Below, one piece after another: positions 54,506 to 63,046 of a DNA stretch of 64,000 nucleotides. The DNA is taken from assembly GCF_017792025.1 (NCBI RefSeq), contig NZ_CP046956.1, positions 744,001-808,000 on the forward strand, read 5' to 3'. Origin of the DNA: Sediminibacillus dalangtanensis. GTDB taxonomy: Bacteria > Bacillota > Bacilli > Bacillales > Amphibacillaceae. The notes under the pieces are model-generated. The model was not told the DNA's origin. It searched no databases and was given only the letters and a program-made list of their open reading frames with translations. A program made the position numbers and the translations under genes. The stretch's first letter is position 1. Each line of letters starts with the position of its first letter.

Positions 54506-55438
54506 ATGGAGTCAAGAAAACCGAGAATAGGTATTGTCGGGCTAGGAAATATTGCACAAAAAGCCTACCTGCCTATCTTAATGAAGGAAACGGACTGGCA
54601 ATTAGCGGGGGCCTATTCACCCAACCAAGCGAAACGGGAGAAGCTGTGCAAAAATTTTCGGATAAACAGCATCAACAGTCTGGCAGCGCTGTCTTCCAAA
54701 AGTGACGCTGTATTTGTTCATACATCCACAGAAACGCACTATGAGGTCGTTTCCTATTTGCTTGGACAAGGAAAAGACGTATATGTCGATAAACCATTGG
54801 CGGCCAGCCTAGATCAAGCAGTTCGGCTCGCAGAATTAAGTGAAGAGACTGGCAGAAAACTGATGGTCGGTTTTAACCGTCGATTCGCACCGTTGTATAG
54901 GAAAGCGAGAGAAATGTCAGTGGGATTCGATTGGGTGCAAATGGAAAAACACCGGACGGACAGTATCGGACCGGATTCATTTGCTTTCACGATGCTTGAC
55001 GATTATTTGCACATAATCGATACCATCCGCTGGTTGGCGGATCAAAGTGAATTGAAAGTCACGGATTTGTTTACAAGGGAAAACGAGACCGGGCAAATGT
55101 TGCTTGCCAAACATTCTTTTCAAACGAACGGGCAACACTTCACCACGGCGATGCATCGGCGTGCCGGAACAAATCTGGAGAAGCTGGAAATAGTGAATGA
55201 ACAATCGATAATCCGGGTAAATAATTTAAATACACTGCAGGTGGAAGCAGAAGGCTGTGTAACAGAAAGTTCTTCTGCTTCATGGGAAGAACTGTTGACG
55301 ACTAAAGGGTTTACCGGAGCAGTGTCCCATTTTATTTCAGCGATCAAGAATGATAAAACCCCTGATGTGGATGGTTGGGATGCTGTGAAATCCCAACAGC
55401 TGCTTGATAAATTAATCGACAGGCATCAGCGAAAGTAA
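54506..55438 (+). CDS. Gfo/Idh/MocA family oxidoreductase
   Basis: A 310-residue NAD(P)-dependent dehydrogenase-like protein. The Rossmann part starts RIGIVGLGNIAQKAYLPIL, followed by VFVHTSTETHYEVVSYLLGQGKDVYVDKPLAASLDQAVRLAELSE with the conserved Asp-Lys-Pro of the family and GFNRRFAPLYRKAREM. Members oxidise sugars or inositols or act as reductases, and the substrate is unknown. ATG 54506 follows GGAGAGGGAGCTGCAAAA. It is followed after 45 bases by yhcX and may be co-transcribed. Confidence 0.87.
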   Translation: MESRKPRIGIVGLGNIAQKAYLPILMKETDWQLAGAYSPNQAKREKLCKNFRINSINSLAALSSKSDAVFVHTSTETHYEVVSYLLGQGKDVYVDKPLAASLDQAVRLAELSEETGRKLMVGFNRRFAPLYRKAREMSVGFDWVQMEKHRTDSIGPDSFAFTMLDDYLHIIDTIRWLADQSELKVTDLFTRENETGQMLLAKHSFQTNGQHFTTAMHRRAGTNLEKLEIVNEQSIIRVNNLNTLQVEAEGCVTESSSASWEELLTTKGFTGAVSHFISAIKNDKTPDVDGWDAVKSQQLLDKLIDRHQRK

Positions 55439-55483
55439 TCCATCGTAACAAATGGCATCAAAGATAGAAAGGGTTCGATTTAT

Positions 55484-57052
55484 ATGTCCAAACTGGACTT
55501 GAAGCAATTTGAGAAAAAGCTAATCGTACGAACCATAAAGGAAGAAGATATTCCGCAAATTCTAAAGCTGCAGAAGTCCTGTTTCCCGCATATGGATCCG
55601 TGGAAACCAGAGCATCTACAAAGCCACTTGGAACATTTTCCAGAAGGCCAGTTTTGTGTGGAATTGGATGGGGATATCATCGGAAGCTGTTCTAGTTTGA
55701 TTATCAACTTCGATGAATATGATGACAAACATACCTGGGATGACATTACCGACGAGGGCTATATAACCAACCACGATCCAGAAGGGTACAATCTATATGG
55801 CATCGAGGTAATGGTTGATCCTGAATACCAAGGAATGAAAATCGGCAAACGCTTGTATGAAGCACGAAAAGAACTGGCCAGAGAATTAAACTTAAAAAGT
55901 ATTATTATCGGTGGTCGGATTCCGAATTACCATAAGTACCAGGATCAATTGACACCGAGACAATATGTCGAGGAAGTGATCGAGAAAAAGATTTACGATC
56001 CGGTTTTGACGTTCCAAATCATGAATGGATTTACCATTATGCGCATCAATCCAGGCTATTTGCCTGACGACGTGCAGTCAGCAAAGTATGCGACACTGAT
56101 GGAATGGAACAACATCGATTACCGTGCGAAATCAAAACGGCATTTTAAGACGGCCTATCCGGTGCGGATTACGGTGATTCAGTACATGATGAAAAATATT
56201 GAGTCCTTTGAAGAATTTGCCCGGCAAGCAGAGTATTATGTGGACGTGGCTTACGACTTTGGATCTGACTTTGCTGTCTTCCCTGAAATTTTCACGACCC
56301 AACTGATGTCGTTTCTGGAGGAAAAAGTTCCATCAAAGGCAGTACGCCGCTTGACCGAATATACAGAAGAGTACATCGAGTTATTTACTTACTTGGCGAT
56401 GAAATACAACATTAATATCGTCGGAGGCTCTCATTTTGTGGAAGAGGATGATCATATTTATAACATCGCTTACCTTTTCCGCAGGGATGGTACCATTGAA
56501 AAACAGTACAAAATTCATGTCACGCCGAATGAAAGGAAGTGGTGGGGGATACAGCCAGGCGATGCCGTCAAGGTGTTCGACACGGACTGCGGCAAAATCG
56601 CCATCCAAGTTTGTTATGATATCCAATTCCCTGAACTGACAAGATATGCGGTTGACCAGGGAGCAAACATTATCTTCGTGCCGTTCTGTACCGATGACAG
56701 GCAAGGTTATCTTCGTGTCAGATATTGTGCGCAGGCCCGTGCTGTTGAAAATCAAGTATATACGGTGATTGCCGGAACAGTAGGCAATTTGACGCAAGTC
56801 GAAAACATGGACATTCAGTATGCACAATCGGGTATTTTTACTCCATCAGATTTTGAATTTGCCCGGGACGGGATTATTGGTGAATGCCACCCTAACATCG
56901 AAACCGTCGTGGTCGGGGACGTGGACTTGGAAATCTTGCGCAGACAGCGTAAATCAGGCACGGTCCGGCAGTTGCGCGATCGAAGACGCGATTTGTTCGA
57001 AATCAATTATAAAAAATTAAATACGGGAGAAAACGATCAGAAGAAGGGATGA
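55484..57052 (+). CDS. yhcX: Fused GNAT acetyltransferase and carbon-nitrogen hydrolase (YhcX-like)
   Basis: A 522-residue two-domain protein like B. subtilis YhcX. The N-terminal GNAT part (about 12-200) has the acetyl-CoA loop in YGIEVMVDPEYQGMKIGKRLYEARKEL. The C-terminal nitrilase-like part (about 225-500) has the Glu-Lys-Cys triad: Glu268 in FPEIFTTQ, Lys343 in YKIHVTPNE, and Cys377 in IQVCYDIQFPEL. It would hydrolyse a C-N bond in an amide or nitrile and acetylate an amine, but no substrate is established. ATG 55484 follows AGAAAGGGTTCGATTTAT. Confidence 0.9.
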   Translation: MSKLDLKQFEKKLIVRTIKEEDIPQILKLQKSCFPHMDPWKPEHLQSHLEHFPEGQFCVELDGDIIGSCSSLIINFDEYDDKHTWDDITDEGYITNHDPEGYNLYGIEVMVDPEYQGMKIGKRLYEARKELARELNLKSIIIGGRIPNYHKYQDQLTPRQYVEEVIEKKIYDPVLTFQIMNGFTIMRINPGYLPDDVQSAKYATLMEWNNIDYRAKSKRHFKTAYPVRITVIQYMMKNIESFEEFARQAEYYVDVAYDFGSDFAVFPEIFTTQLMSFLEEKVPSKAVRRLTEYTEEYIELFTYLAMKYNINIVGGSHFVEEDDHIYNIAYLFRRDGTIEKQYKIHVTPNERKWWGIQPGDAVKVFDTDCGKIAIQVCYDIQFPELTRYAVDQGANIIFVPFCTDDRQGYLRVRYCAQARAVENQVYTVIAGTVGNLTQVENMDIQYAQSGIFTPSDFEFARDGIIGECHPNIETVVVGDVDLEILRRQRKSGTVRQLRDRRRDLFEINYKKLNTGENDQKKG

Positions 57053-57058
57053 TCAATC

Positions 57059-57784
57059 ATGCTCAAGGGACAAGTGGCAATTGTAACGGGGGCATCCCGC
57101 GGCATTGGCAAAGCGATTGCCCGTGAGCTTGCCAAAAATGGAGCAAAGCTAACGATTACAGGAAGTTCAGACGAAGTTCACCGTACCAAGCGGGAATTGG
57201 AGGATGAGGGCTGTCAGGACATTTTATCTTTTCGTGCCGATGTAACCAAAGAGATAGAGGTCGATCAGGTAGTACAATCCACCAGGACGTCGTTAGGCTC
57301 GGTTGATATCCTTGTGAACAATGCTGGAGTGGGGGTATCGAAAAAAGTAGAGGACATAACGGTTGAAGAATGGAGAAAAACGTTCGAAGTCAATGTCCAA
57401 GGGGTATTCCTGTTTACGAAAGCAGTAATCCCGATAATGAAGCAACAGCAGTCGGGTACGATTATTACCGTTTCCTCGGATGTAGCCCGCTATTCACTTG
57501 CAGATAAAGGTTCCTTATATACAGCAACCAAGTATGCCGTTCAAGGATTTATTGGTTCGGTTGCTCAGGAGTTGCAACAAGACGGTATCCGGGTCAGCAC
57601 CATAAATCCGGGGCTCGTCGATACCAATTTAGCAGACACCAAAAAAGACGAAACCAGTAAAAAGGATTGGCTGAAAGCGGAAGAAGTAGCTGAGGCAGTA
57701 CGATACATGGCGGAAGCCCCTAAACATATGGTAATCGACGAGATGTATTTACATCCACTCTGTCAAGAATACCCGCGTACATGA
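57059..57784 (+). CDS. Short-chain dehydrogenase/reductase (FabG-like)
   Basis: A 241-residue classical SDR. The cofactor loop TGASRGIG is at residues 10-17 and NNAG at 87-90. Active-site Ser140, Tyr154 and Lys158 are in IITVSS and YTATKYAVQG. It resembles 3-oxoacyl-ACP reductases, but it is not in a fatty-acid cluster, so the substrate is open. ATG 57059 follows AGAAGGGATGATCAATC and is six bases after yhcX, so both form one operon. The 3' end runs into repeat copy D. Confidence 0.87.
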   Translation: MLKGQVAIVTGASRGIGKAIARELAKNGAKLTITGSSDEVHRTKRELEDEGCQDILSFRADVTKEIEVDQVVQSTRTSLGSVDILVNNAGVGVSKKVEDITVEEWRKTFEVNVQGVFLFTKAVIPIMKQQQSGTIITVSSDVARYSLADKGSLYTATKYAVQGFIGSVAQELQQDGIRVSTINPGLVDTNLADTKKDETSKKDWLKAEEVAEAVRYMAEAPKHMVIDEMYLHPLCQEYPRT

Positions 57785-57786
57785 AA

Positions 57787-57870
57787 GAGGCTAGGATAAA
57801 AGCATAGTGACCAAATAAAAACCGAACGATTCCCTTTCGAAATCGTTCGGTTTTAGTCTTTGGCCGCCCA
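57787..57870. repeat. Intergenic repeat, copy D (short form)
   Basis: It holds only the end and hairpin of the family: GAGGCTAGGATAAAAGCATA, then AAAACCGAACGAT ... ATCGTTCGGTTTT. It sits between the convergent SDR and yhdB-like genes. Confidence 0.65.
57817..57854. terminator. Terminator hairpin in repeat copy D
   Basis: AAAACCGAACGATT pairs exactly with AATCGTTCGGTTTT around CCCTTTCGA-type loop bases. It serves the SDR and perhaps the convergent yhdB-like gene. Confidence 0.75.
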
Positions 57871-57879
57871 AGCTTGTTT

Positions 57880-58116
57880 TTACAATTCGATTTCGATCGC
57901 CGGTGTGTGGGCCATGGCATGATCGATATAGTGAAGAAGATTTTCATGGGAATCGATGACGGTTTGTTCGCTTCGTGTATAGTGAAAGGCATGTAAGAAC
58001 GTTTCGATTTTTTTGGCTAAAAAATCGTCCTGGGTCCGCACCATCAATACAAGCAAGTCATCCCATTGTCCCCAAAGTGTATAATACAATGCTTTGTCAT
58101 AGTCAGGTATCACCAT
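57880..58116 (-). CDS. yhdB: YhdB-like small protein
   Basis: A 78-residue protein without signal or membrane helix, reading VIPDYDKALYYTLWGQWDDLLVLMVRTQDDFLAKKIETFLHAFHYT, which resembles the YhdB-like family of bacilli. B. subtilis yhdB also lies near yhcX. Its function is unknown. ATG 58116 is preferred to 58122 because AAAGAGGG directly abuts the latter. The assignment is by remembered family pattern, so certainty is moderate. Confidence 0.6.
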   Translation of the reverse strand: MVIPDYDKALYYTLWGQWDDLLVLMVRTQDDFLAKKIETFLHAFHYTRSEQTVIDSHENLLHYIDHAMAHTPAIEIEL

Positions 58117-58272
58117 TTTCATCCCTCTTTCTGAAGGGTTGTTTTTAGTTTTGCCTCAGACTTTCAAAACAATTTACGTGCGTTTATGGAGAGGATGGAA
58201 ATTGTTTACGGAAGGACGGCAATTAAAGGTACAAGTTGATTGTTTTTACCAACGATTGGTGTTTTGTAGAAG

Positions 58273-58302
58273 CGAATAAACCTCCATTCTTGAACCATAC
58301 TA
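58273..58302 (+). promoter_or_regulatory. SigG-type promoter of the YhcN-like gene
   Basis: CGAATA (58273-58278) and CATACTA (58296-58302) are 17 bases apart, matching forespore SigG promoters. The ribosome site GAAGGAGGA begins about 16 bases on. Confidence 0.65.
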
Positions 58303-58333
58303 GCATTAAACCTGATAGAAGGAGGAATACACC

Positions 58334-59062
58334 ATGAAATGGAAAGCAATAGGTGTCACGTTATTAGGTACCGCAATGCTAATGGGCTGCCAAAACAATG
58401 ATGGCAACCAAACTGGCCAAGGTACCGATGATAACGGGGTACAGCAGACTCGATTCAACAACACAACAGATTATCCGAACCAGGGCAACAGACCTGGAGA
58501 CGATGACTGGATGGACAATCGTAACATGGCAAACAACGGAGAAAATGCCGATAACCAAGGCAATCAAAATGGAAACAACGACCAGTATGAGGTAGATGAG
58601 CAGCTGGGAGACCGGATTGCCGAACAAGTCGATGACATCGACCGCGCCTATGTGCTGACTACCGGTAACAATGTTTATGTAGCTGCCGAATTGAACAAGG
58701 GAACGAACGGAAACAATGGTAACGGCGGCAATAATAATGATACCGGCGGCAACAATAATGGAGACGATGGCAATAATGCCAATTTCGGTAACAACGGGAA
58801 TAATGGCAACAACAATGGCACGAACGGAAATAATGGAAACAACGGTGGTGACAATCAAGTCAGCAACAGAATCAAAGAAGAGGTTTCCAAAGTGGTGAAA
58901 GAAGCTGATGACAATGTGGAAAATGTTTATGTTTCCACGAACCCGGATTTCGTTAATCTGACCAATAACTATGCTCAGGACGTCCAAAACGGCGAGCCAG
59001 TAGAAGGATTTTTTGAACAGTTCGGTGAAATGACCCAGCGTCTTTTCCCGCAAAACCGATAG
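58334..59062 (+). CDS. YhcN/YlaJ family sporulation lipoprotein with Asn/Gly-rich insert
   Basis: A 242-residue lipoprotein with signal MKWKAIGVTLLGTAMLMGC (lipobox LMGC, Cys19). The conserved YhcN/YlaJ domain begins LGDRIAEQVDDIDRAYVLTTGNNVYVAAEL (about 92-121) and resumes at VSNRIKEEVSKVVKEADDNVENVYVSTNPDFVNLTNNYAQDV (about 177 on). Between the two, about 54 residues are almost only Asn, Gly, Asp and Thr. A second Asn/Gly/Gln-rich segment precedes the domain. The family is found in the spore inner membrane and linked to germination. The SigG-type promoter fits. Confidence 0.85.
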   Translation: MKWKAIGVTLLGTAMLMGCQNNDGNQTGQGTDDNGVQQTRFNNTTDYPNQGNRPGDDDWMDNRNMANNGENADNQGNQNGNNDQYEVDEQLGDRIAEQVDDIDRAYVLTTGNNVYVAAELNKGTNGNNGNGGNNNDTGGNNNGDDGNNANFGNNGNNGNNNGTNGNNGNNGGDNQVSNRIKEEVSKVVKEADDNVENVYVSTNPDFVNLTNNYAQDVQNGEPVEGFFEQFGEMTQRLFPQNR

Positions 59063-59084
59063 GGATTTTTTTTTGCTATGTGAA

Positions 59085-59125
59085 CAAAGCGGCTGACCAT
59101 TTCAAATGGCCAGCCGTTTTTTATT
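59085..59125 (+). terminator. Terminator after the YhcN-like gene
   Basis: CGGCTGACCATTT pairs with AAATGGCCAGCCG, with one mismatch, and TTTTTTATT follows. Confidence 0.8.
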
Positions 59126-59130
59126 GTAAG

Positions 59131-59360
59131 AGGAAATGACTGTGTGTGGATCATTATTGGCTGAACCAGCCACGTCCAGATCCAACGCCTAGCCCCTCGA
59201 GGTCTTAAGCCCACCCTCTGTGTGACAAAAGAGCGCCACTTCGAAGCTTTGCTTAAGCTTGTCGGAGGCCGAAACGTTGTGGGTCATGAAGGCGTTACCA
59301 CAGGCCGTGGAGGCTTTAGCCTGTACTCCTATAAACAGGCGTTTGCGCTTTTGTCCTTGT
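59131..59360. repeat. Tandem Bacillaceae-type intergenic repeat, unit 1
   Basis: It contains GGATCATTATTGGCTGAACC, CGCCTAGCCCCTCGAGGTCT, then CTTAAGCCC ... GCTTAAGCTTGTCGG and a closing GCGCTTTTG. Compared with unit 2 it has about 70 extra bases (about 59266-59336) between GTCGG and the closing part, and its central stem is less perfect. Confidence 0.75.
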
Positions 59361-59361
59361 A

Positions 59362-59537
59362 TAGGAAATGATAAATTTAACTGTCTGTGGATAATTATTG
59401 GCTGAAACAGCCACGTCCAACTCCAGCGCCTACCCCCTCGAGGTCTTAAGCCCAGCCTCGGTGTGGCAAAAAGCGCCACGCCGAGGCTGTTCTTAAGCTT
59501 GTCGGGGGTGAGCAAGGCGCTTGCGCTTTTGTTCTTG
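59362..59537. repeat. Tandem Bacillaceae-type intergenic repeat, unit 2
   Basis: It has the same blocks as unit 1. The centre forms a long hairpin, CAGCCTCGGTGTGGC pairing with GCCACGCCGAGGCTG across AAAAAGC, flanked by CTTAAG on both sides. It ends GGCGCTTGCGCTTTTG. No gene is present between 59123 and 59770. Confidence 0.8.
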
Positions 59538-59676
59538 AAAATAGTAAATATGGCCAGGACCCTTTTCCTCTTCATCCAAGAATTTAGTGGTTAAATCGCT
59601 GTTCCTATCGATCGTCCATGAATGAACATCGAAGCAGCAAAAGTCAGCAGTCTGCATTATCAATAACTCCGCTTAA

Positions 59677-59705
59677 TTGATAAAGCCCATTTAATATGTT
59701 ATATT
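59677..59705 (+). promoter_or_regulatory. SigA-type promoter of the yrrT-luxS-mccA-mccB operon
   Basis: TTGATA (59677-59682) and TATATT (59700-59705) are 17 bases apart, about 65 bases before yrrT. The AT-rich TACCGATAATCCCAATAAAA just after it could hold an operator such as a CymR site, which is a guess. Confidence 0.6.
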
Positions 59706-59771
59706 ATTACCGATAATCCCAATAAAACATAGTGTATTAGTATGAATTTAAAAATGGGAGTTGAAAAATGA

Positions 59772-60410
59772 ATGGGCCGTGAATTTATCGATTTATTTAA
59801 TGAGTGGGCTGGTTCTTATGATGAAACCGTAACAGGTCATGATCCTCAGTATCGTGCTGTATTTGATAAATATGATACAATACTTGAAGAAGTCACTAAT
59901 AATTCCCGGGGGAACGTTTTGGAATTTGGTGTAGGCACAGGCAATCTTTCCAAAAAGCTGATGGACGCAGGCCACAAAGTAATCGGCGTTGAACCTTCCG
60001 CGGCAATGCGGGAAGCCACTGCTAAAAAATTTCCTGATTTTCAAGTAGAAGATGGAGATTTTCTTACCTATCCGCAACCGGAAACCCCGATTTCGACTAT
60101 TGTAAGTACGTATGCCTTTCATCATTTGACTGATGAAGAAAAAGGCCGTGCGATTAAAGGGTTCAGTGAACTGCTTCCTGCGGGAGGAAAAATCGTATTT
60201 GCCGATACTGCTTATCAAGACGAGGAAACAAAACAGCAGATCCACCAGCAGGCAAAACAGAACGGGTATAATGACTTATTATATGATTTAACGACCGAAT
60301 ATTACCCGATGCTTGATGTACTGCAATCATTGTTTGAAGACAACGGCTTTTATGTTACGTTTAAACAAATGAATCAATTTGTTTGGCTTATGATTGCCGA
60401 GAAGCAGTAA
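59772..60410 (+). CDS. yrrT: Class I SAM-dependent methyltransferase, YrrT-like
   Basis: A 212-residue methyltransferase. Motif I is VLEFGVGTGNLSKKLMDAGHKVIGVEPSAAMREATAKKF (about 42-80), with the acidic Glu of motif II, and motif IV is STIVSTYAFHHLTDEEKG. In B. subtilis yrrT leads the operon that converts methionine-derived homocysteine to cysteine, and the gene heads the same kind of cluster here. Its methyl acceptor is unknown. ATG 59772 has GGGAG a little far (11 bases) upstream; no better in-frame start is seen. Confidence 0.85.
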   Translation: MGREFIDLFNEWAGSYDETVTGHDPQYRAVFDKYDTILEEVTNNSRGNVLEFGVGTGNLSKKLMDAGHKVIGVEPSAAMREATAKKFPDFQVEDGDFLTYPQPETPISTIVSTYAFHHLTDEEKGRAIKGFSELLPAGGKIVFADTAYQDEETKQQIHQQAKQNGYNDLLYDLTTEYYPMLDVLQSLFEDNGFYVTFKQMNQFVWLMIAEKQ

Positions 60411-60434
60411 CACTAACAAAGGAGTGGAGAAATA

Positions 60435-60902
60435 ATGCCAGAAAAAATGAACGTGGAAAGTTTCAACCTTGACCATACGAAAGTAAAAGCACCTTATGTC
60501 CGCCTGGTTGGAGTAACTACCGGTCAAAGCGGTGATAAAGTTTATAAATATGATATTCGATTTTGCCAGCCGAATAAGGCTCACATGGAAATGCCGGGAT
60601 TACACTCTATCGAGCATTTGATGGCTGAAAACATCCGCAACCATATCGATAACGTGCTTGATATTGGACCGATGGGCTGTCAGACAGGCTTTTATCTAGC
60701 GATTCTTAATAATGACAGTTATGAAGACGTGCTGGATGCATTGGAAAAGACACTGCAGGATGTATTGGAAGCTACCGAAGTGCCTGCTTGCAACGAGGTG
60801 CAGTGCGGATGGGCTGCTAACCACAGCTTAGAAGGAGCCAAAAAAATTGCTGCTGACATGCTGGAAAAGAAAGACGAATGGCAGCAAGTTTTTGCAGAAT
60901 AA
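60435..60902 (+). CDS. luxS: S-ribosylhomocysteine lyase
   Basis: LuxS cleaves S-ribosylhomocysteine to homocysteine and 4,5-dihydroxypentane-2,3-dione, the precursor of the AI-2 signal. The 155-residue protein shows the zinc ligands His57 and His61 in [15 protein letters not shown] and Cys124 in VQCGWA. It also shows the catalytic Cys82 in [10 protein letters not shown] and Glu60. ATG 60435 follows AAAGGAGTGGAGAAATA. It sits between yrrT and mccA, where B. subtilis has mtnN, so homocysteine made here can pass directly to the two following enzymes. Confidence 0.96.
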   Translation: MPEKMNVESFNLDHTKVKAPYVRLVGVTTGQSGDKVYKYDIRFCQPNKAHMEMPGLHSIEHLMAENIRNHIDNVLDIGPMGCQTGFYLAILNNDSYEDVLDALEKTLQDVLEATEVPACNEVQCGWAANHSLEGAKKIAADMLEKKDEWQQVFAE

Positions 60903-60914
60903 GGGGGTAGCTGA

Positions 60915-61838
60915 ATGACTCGTTATCGAAATGTACAAGAGTTGATCGGCAATACCCCACTAGTCGAATTGACCAAGTTCCCCCTTCCTGAGGGGGTTCG
61001 TTTTTTTGCGAAATTGGAGTTTTATAACCCTGGCGGCAGTATTAAGGATCGATTAGGTCAGGAGCTGATCAATGATGCGCTCCAAAGTGGCAAAATATCA
61101 GAAGGCGGAACCATCATCGAGCCGACTGCCGGCAATACCGGAATTGGATTGGCGCTAGCTGCAATTGATAAAAATGTTTCTGTTACCTTTTGCGTACCGG
61201 AACAATTCAGCACGGAAAAACAGGAGCTTATGAAGGCTTTGGGAGCCACTATCGTTCATACCCCTACTGAAAAAGGAATGCGGGGGGCAATAGCCAAGGC
61301 GGAGCAGCTTGTCAGGGAGACTCCGAACAGTTATTCACCGCAACAATTTTCCAATGATGCTAATCCCGCTACTTATTACAAGACACTTGGACCGGAAATC
61401 TGGCGTGATCTGGATGGCAAAGTCGATGTATTTGTAGCCGGTGCTGGTACTGGTGGTACATTTATGGGCACTGCCCGTTATTTAAAAGAACAGAATCCAG
61501 ACGTAAAAACCGCCATCGTTGAGCCGGAAGGATCGGTGATTGCTGGGGGAAAATCCGGACCGCATAAAACAGAAGGTATCGGCATGGAGTTTCTTCCAGA
61601 TTATATGGAACGTTCTTATTTTGATGCCATCCATACTATACCGGATGAAGTCGCTTTCGACTATGTTAAAAAGCTGGCAGCGATGGAAGGTCTGTTGGTG
61701 GGAAGTTCTTCCGGAGCAGCCTGCTATGCCGGCTTACAAGAAGCCATGCAGGCGGAGCCGGGTACGAACATTGTCACGATCTTTCCTGACAGCAGTGAAC
61801 GATATTTGAGTAAACGCATCTATCAAGGAGGAGTATAA
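60915..61838 (+). CDS. mccA: Cystathionine beta-synthase (O-acetylserine-dependent)
   Basis: A 307-residue PLP enzyme of the cysteine-synthase family with the cofactor Lys44 in NPGGSIKDRLG and the phosphate-binding GAGTGGTFMG loop. The substrate loop PTAGNTGIGLA is also present. In this operon context it fits MccA (YrhA), which joins homocysteine and O-acetylserine to cystathionine in reverse transsulfuration. A plain CysK role is possible but less likely given mccB next door. ATG 60915 follows AAGGGGGTAGCTGA. Its stop overlaps the mccB start (TAATG). Confidence 0.92.
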   Translation: MTRYRNVQELIGNTPLVELTKFPLPEGVRFFAKLEFYNPGGSIKDRLGQELINDALQSGKISEGGTIIEPTAGNTGIGLALAAIDKNVSVTFCVPEQFSTEKQELMKALGATIVHTPTEKGMRGAIAKAEQLVRETPNSYSPQQFSNDANPATYYKTLGPEIWRDLDGKVDVFVAGAGTGGTFMGTARYLKEQNPDVKTAIVEPEGSVIAGGKSGPHKTEGIGMEFLPDYMERSYFDAIHTIPDEVAFDYVKKLAAMEGLLVGSSSGAACYAGLQEAMQAEPGTNIVTIFPDSSERYLSKRIYQGGV

Positions 61839-62971
61839 TGAAATCCAAAACGAAAGTTATCCATGCAGGCATTACAGGAGATGAAAAAACCGGCGCTGTT
61901 TCCGTGCCGATATATCAGGTAAGCACGTATGCCCAAGAGGCAGCTGGAAAACACACTGGATATGAGTATTCTCGTACAGGTAACCCGACACGGCATGCTT
62001 TGGAAACAACGATATCCGAGCTGGAAAACGGGAAAGCTGGTTTTGCCTTCGGTTCCGGTATGGCAGCAATTACTTCTGTCATGATGCTATTGAACAGCGG
62101 AGACCACATTGTCATGACCGATGATGTGTACGGTGGAACGTATCGTCTAATGACCGGTGTATTGAACCGCTTTGAACTCGATCATTCTTTTGTCGATACC
62201 AGTGATCCGGAAAAAGTCAAAGCAGCTATCCAATCGAATACAAAAGCGCTTTACATCGAGACGCCGACCAATCCACTGTTGAAAATCACAGACTTGAAAA
62301 AAATGGCTGAAATCGCTAAGGAAAACGACCTTTTGTTGATCGTCGACAATACTTTTGCCACTTCTTACTGGCAGCAGCCGATTGATTTAGGAGCGGATAT
62401 TGTGCTCCACAGTGCAACCAAGTATGTCGGCGGCCACAGTGACGTCGTAGCTGGTTTGGTTGTCGTCAATTCCGATAAGTTGGCGGAAGAGCTCCACTAC
62501 ATCCAAAATTCTGTCGGCGGGGTACTTGGACCACAGGATTCCTGGTTGTTGATGCGTGGAATCAAGACGCTGGGACTCCGAATGGAAGCAGCAGAAAAGA
62601 ACTCCCAACAGTTGGTGGAATTTCTGCAAAACCATCCACAGGTCAACACTATTTATTATCCCGGACTTCCGGACCATAAGGGACATGATATTGCCAAACA
62701 ACAGGCAGATGGTTTTGGTGCCATGATTTCTTTTGACGTGGGCAGTTCTGAACAGGCGGACCAGGTGTTGTCTAAAGTAAAATACTTTACGATTGCTGAA
62801 AGCCTTGGCGCTGTTGAAAGCCTGATTTCAGTACCGGCGAAAATGACGCATGCATCGATTCCAAGAGAACGTCGCCTTGAACTTGGTATCACGGACGGAT
62901 TGATCCGGATTTCTGTCGGGATTGAAGACAGCGAAGATTTGATCAATGATTTGAAACAGGCAATGGAGTAA
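61838..62971 (+). CDS. mccB: Cystathionine gamma-lyase
   Basis: A 377-residue Cys/Met-metabolism PLP enzyme with the cofactor Lys195 in LHSATKYVGGHSDVVAG, the family's YEYSRTGNPTRHALE and ESLGAVESLISVPAKMTH. In sequence and place it matches MccB (YrhB), which splits cystathionine into cysteine, 2-oxobutanoate and ammonia and can also act on homocysteine. Start ATG 61838 lies behind AAGGAGGAGT and overlaps the mccA stop. It ends the yrrT-luxS-mccA-mccB operon, and the hairpin of repeat copy E about 105 bases on probably terminates it. Confidence 0.93.
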   Translation: MKSKTKVIHAGITGDEKTGAVSVPIYQVSTYAQEAAGKHTGYEYSRTGNPTRHALETTISELENGKAGFAFGSGMAAITSVMMLLNSGDHIVMTDDVYGGTYRLMTGVLNRFELDHSFVDTSDPEKVKAAIQSNTKALYIETPTNPLLKITDLKKMAEIAKENDLLLIVDNTFATSYWQQPIDLGADIVLHSATKYVGGHSDVVAGLVVVNSDKLAEELHYIQNSVGGVLGPQDSWLLMRGIKTLGLRMEAAEKNSQQLVEFLQNHPQVNTIYYPGLPDHKGHDIAKQQADGFGAMISFDVGSSEQADQVLSKVKYFTIAESLGAVESLISVPAKMTHASIPRERRLELGITDGLIRISVGIEDSEDLINDLKQAME

Positions 62972-63046
62972 TAAAGACGCCAGCATCCAATCACAGTTCT
63001 GGTGAGAGGATGTTGGAAAAAACCGATGTTAATCGATTATCAAAAA

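Noticed and set aside
58379..59053. 224-codon minus-strand frame opposite the YhcN-like gene
   Set aside because: It is a mirror of the Asn/Gly codons (AAC/GGT read as GTT/ACC), giving an artificial Val/Ile-rich chain without a ribosome site.
59701..59760. SAM riboswitch (S-box) before yrrT
   Set aside because: The space between promoter and start is only about 65 bases and lacks S-box motifs; control by a protein repressor is more likely.
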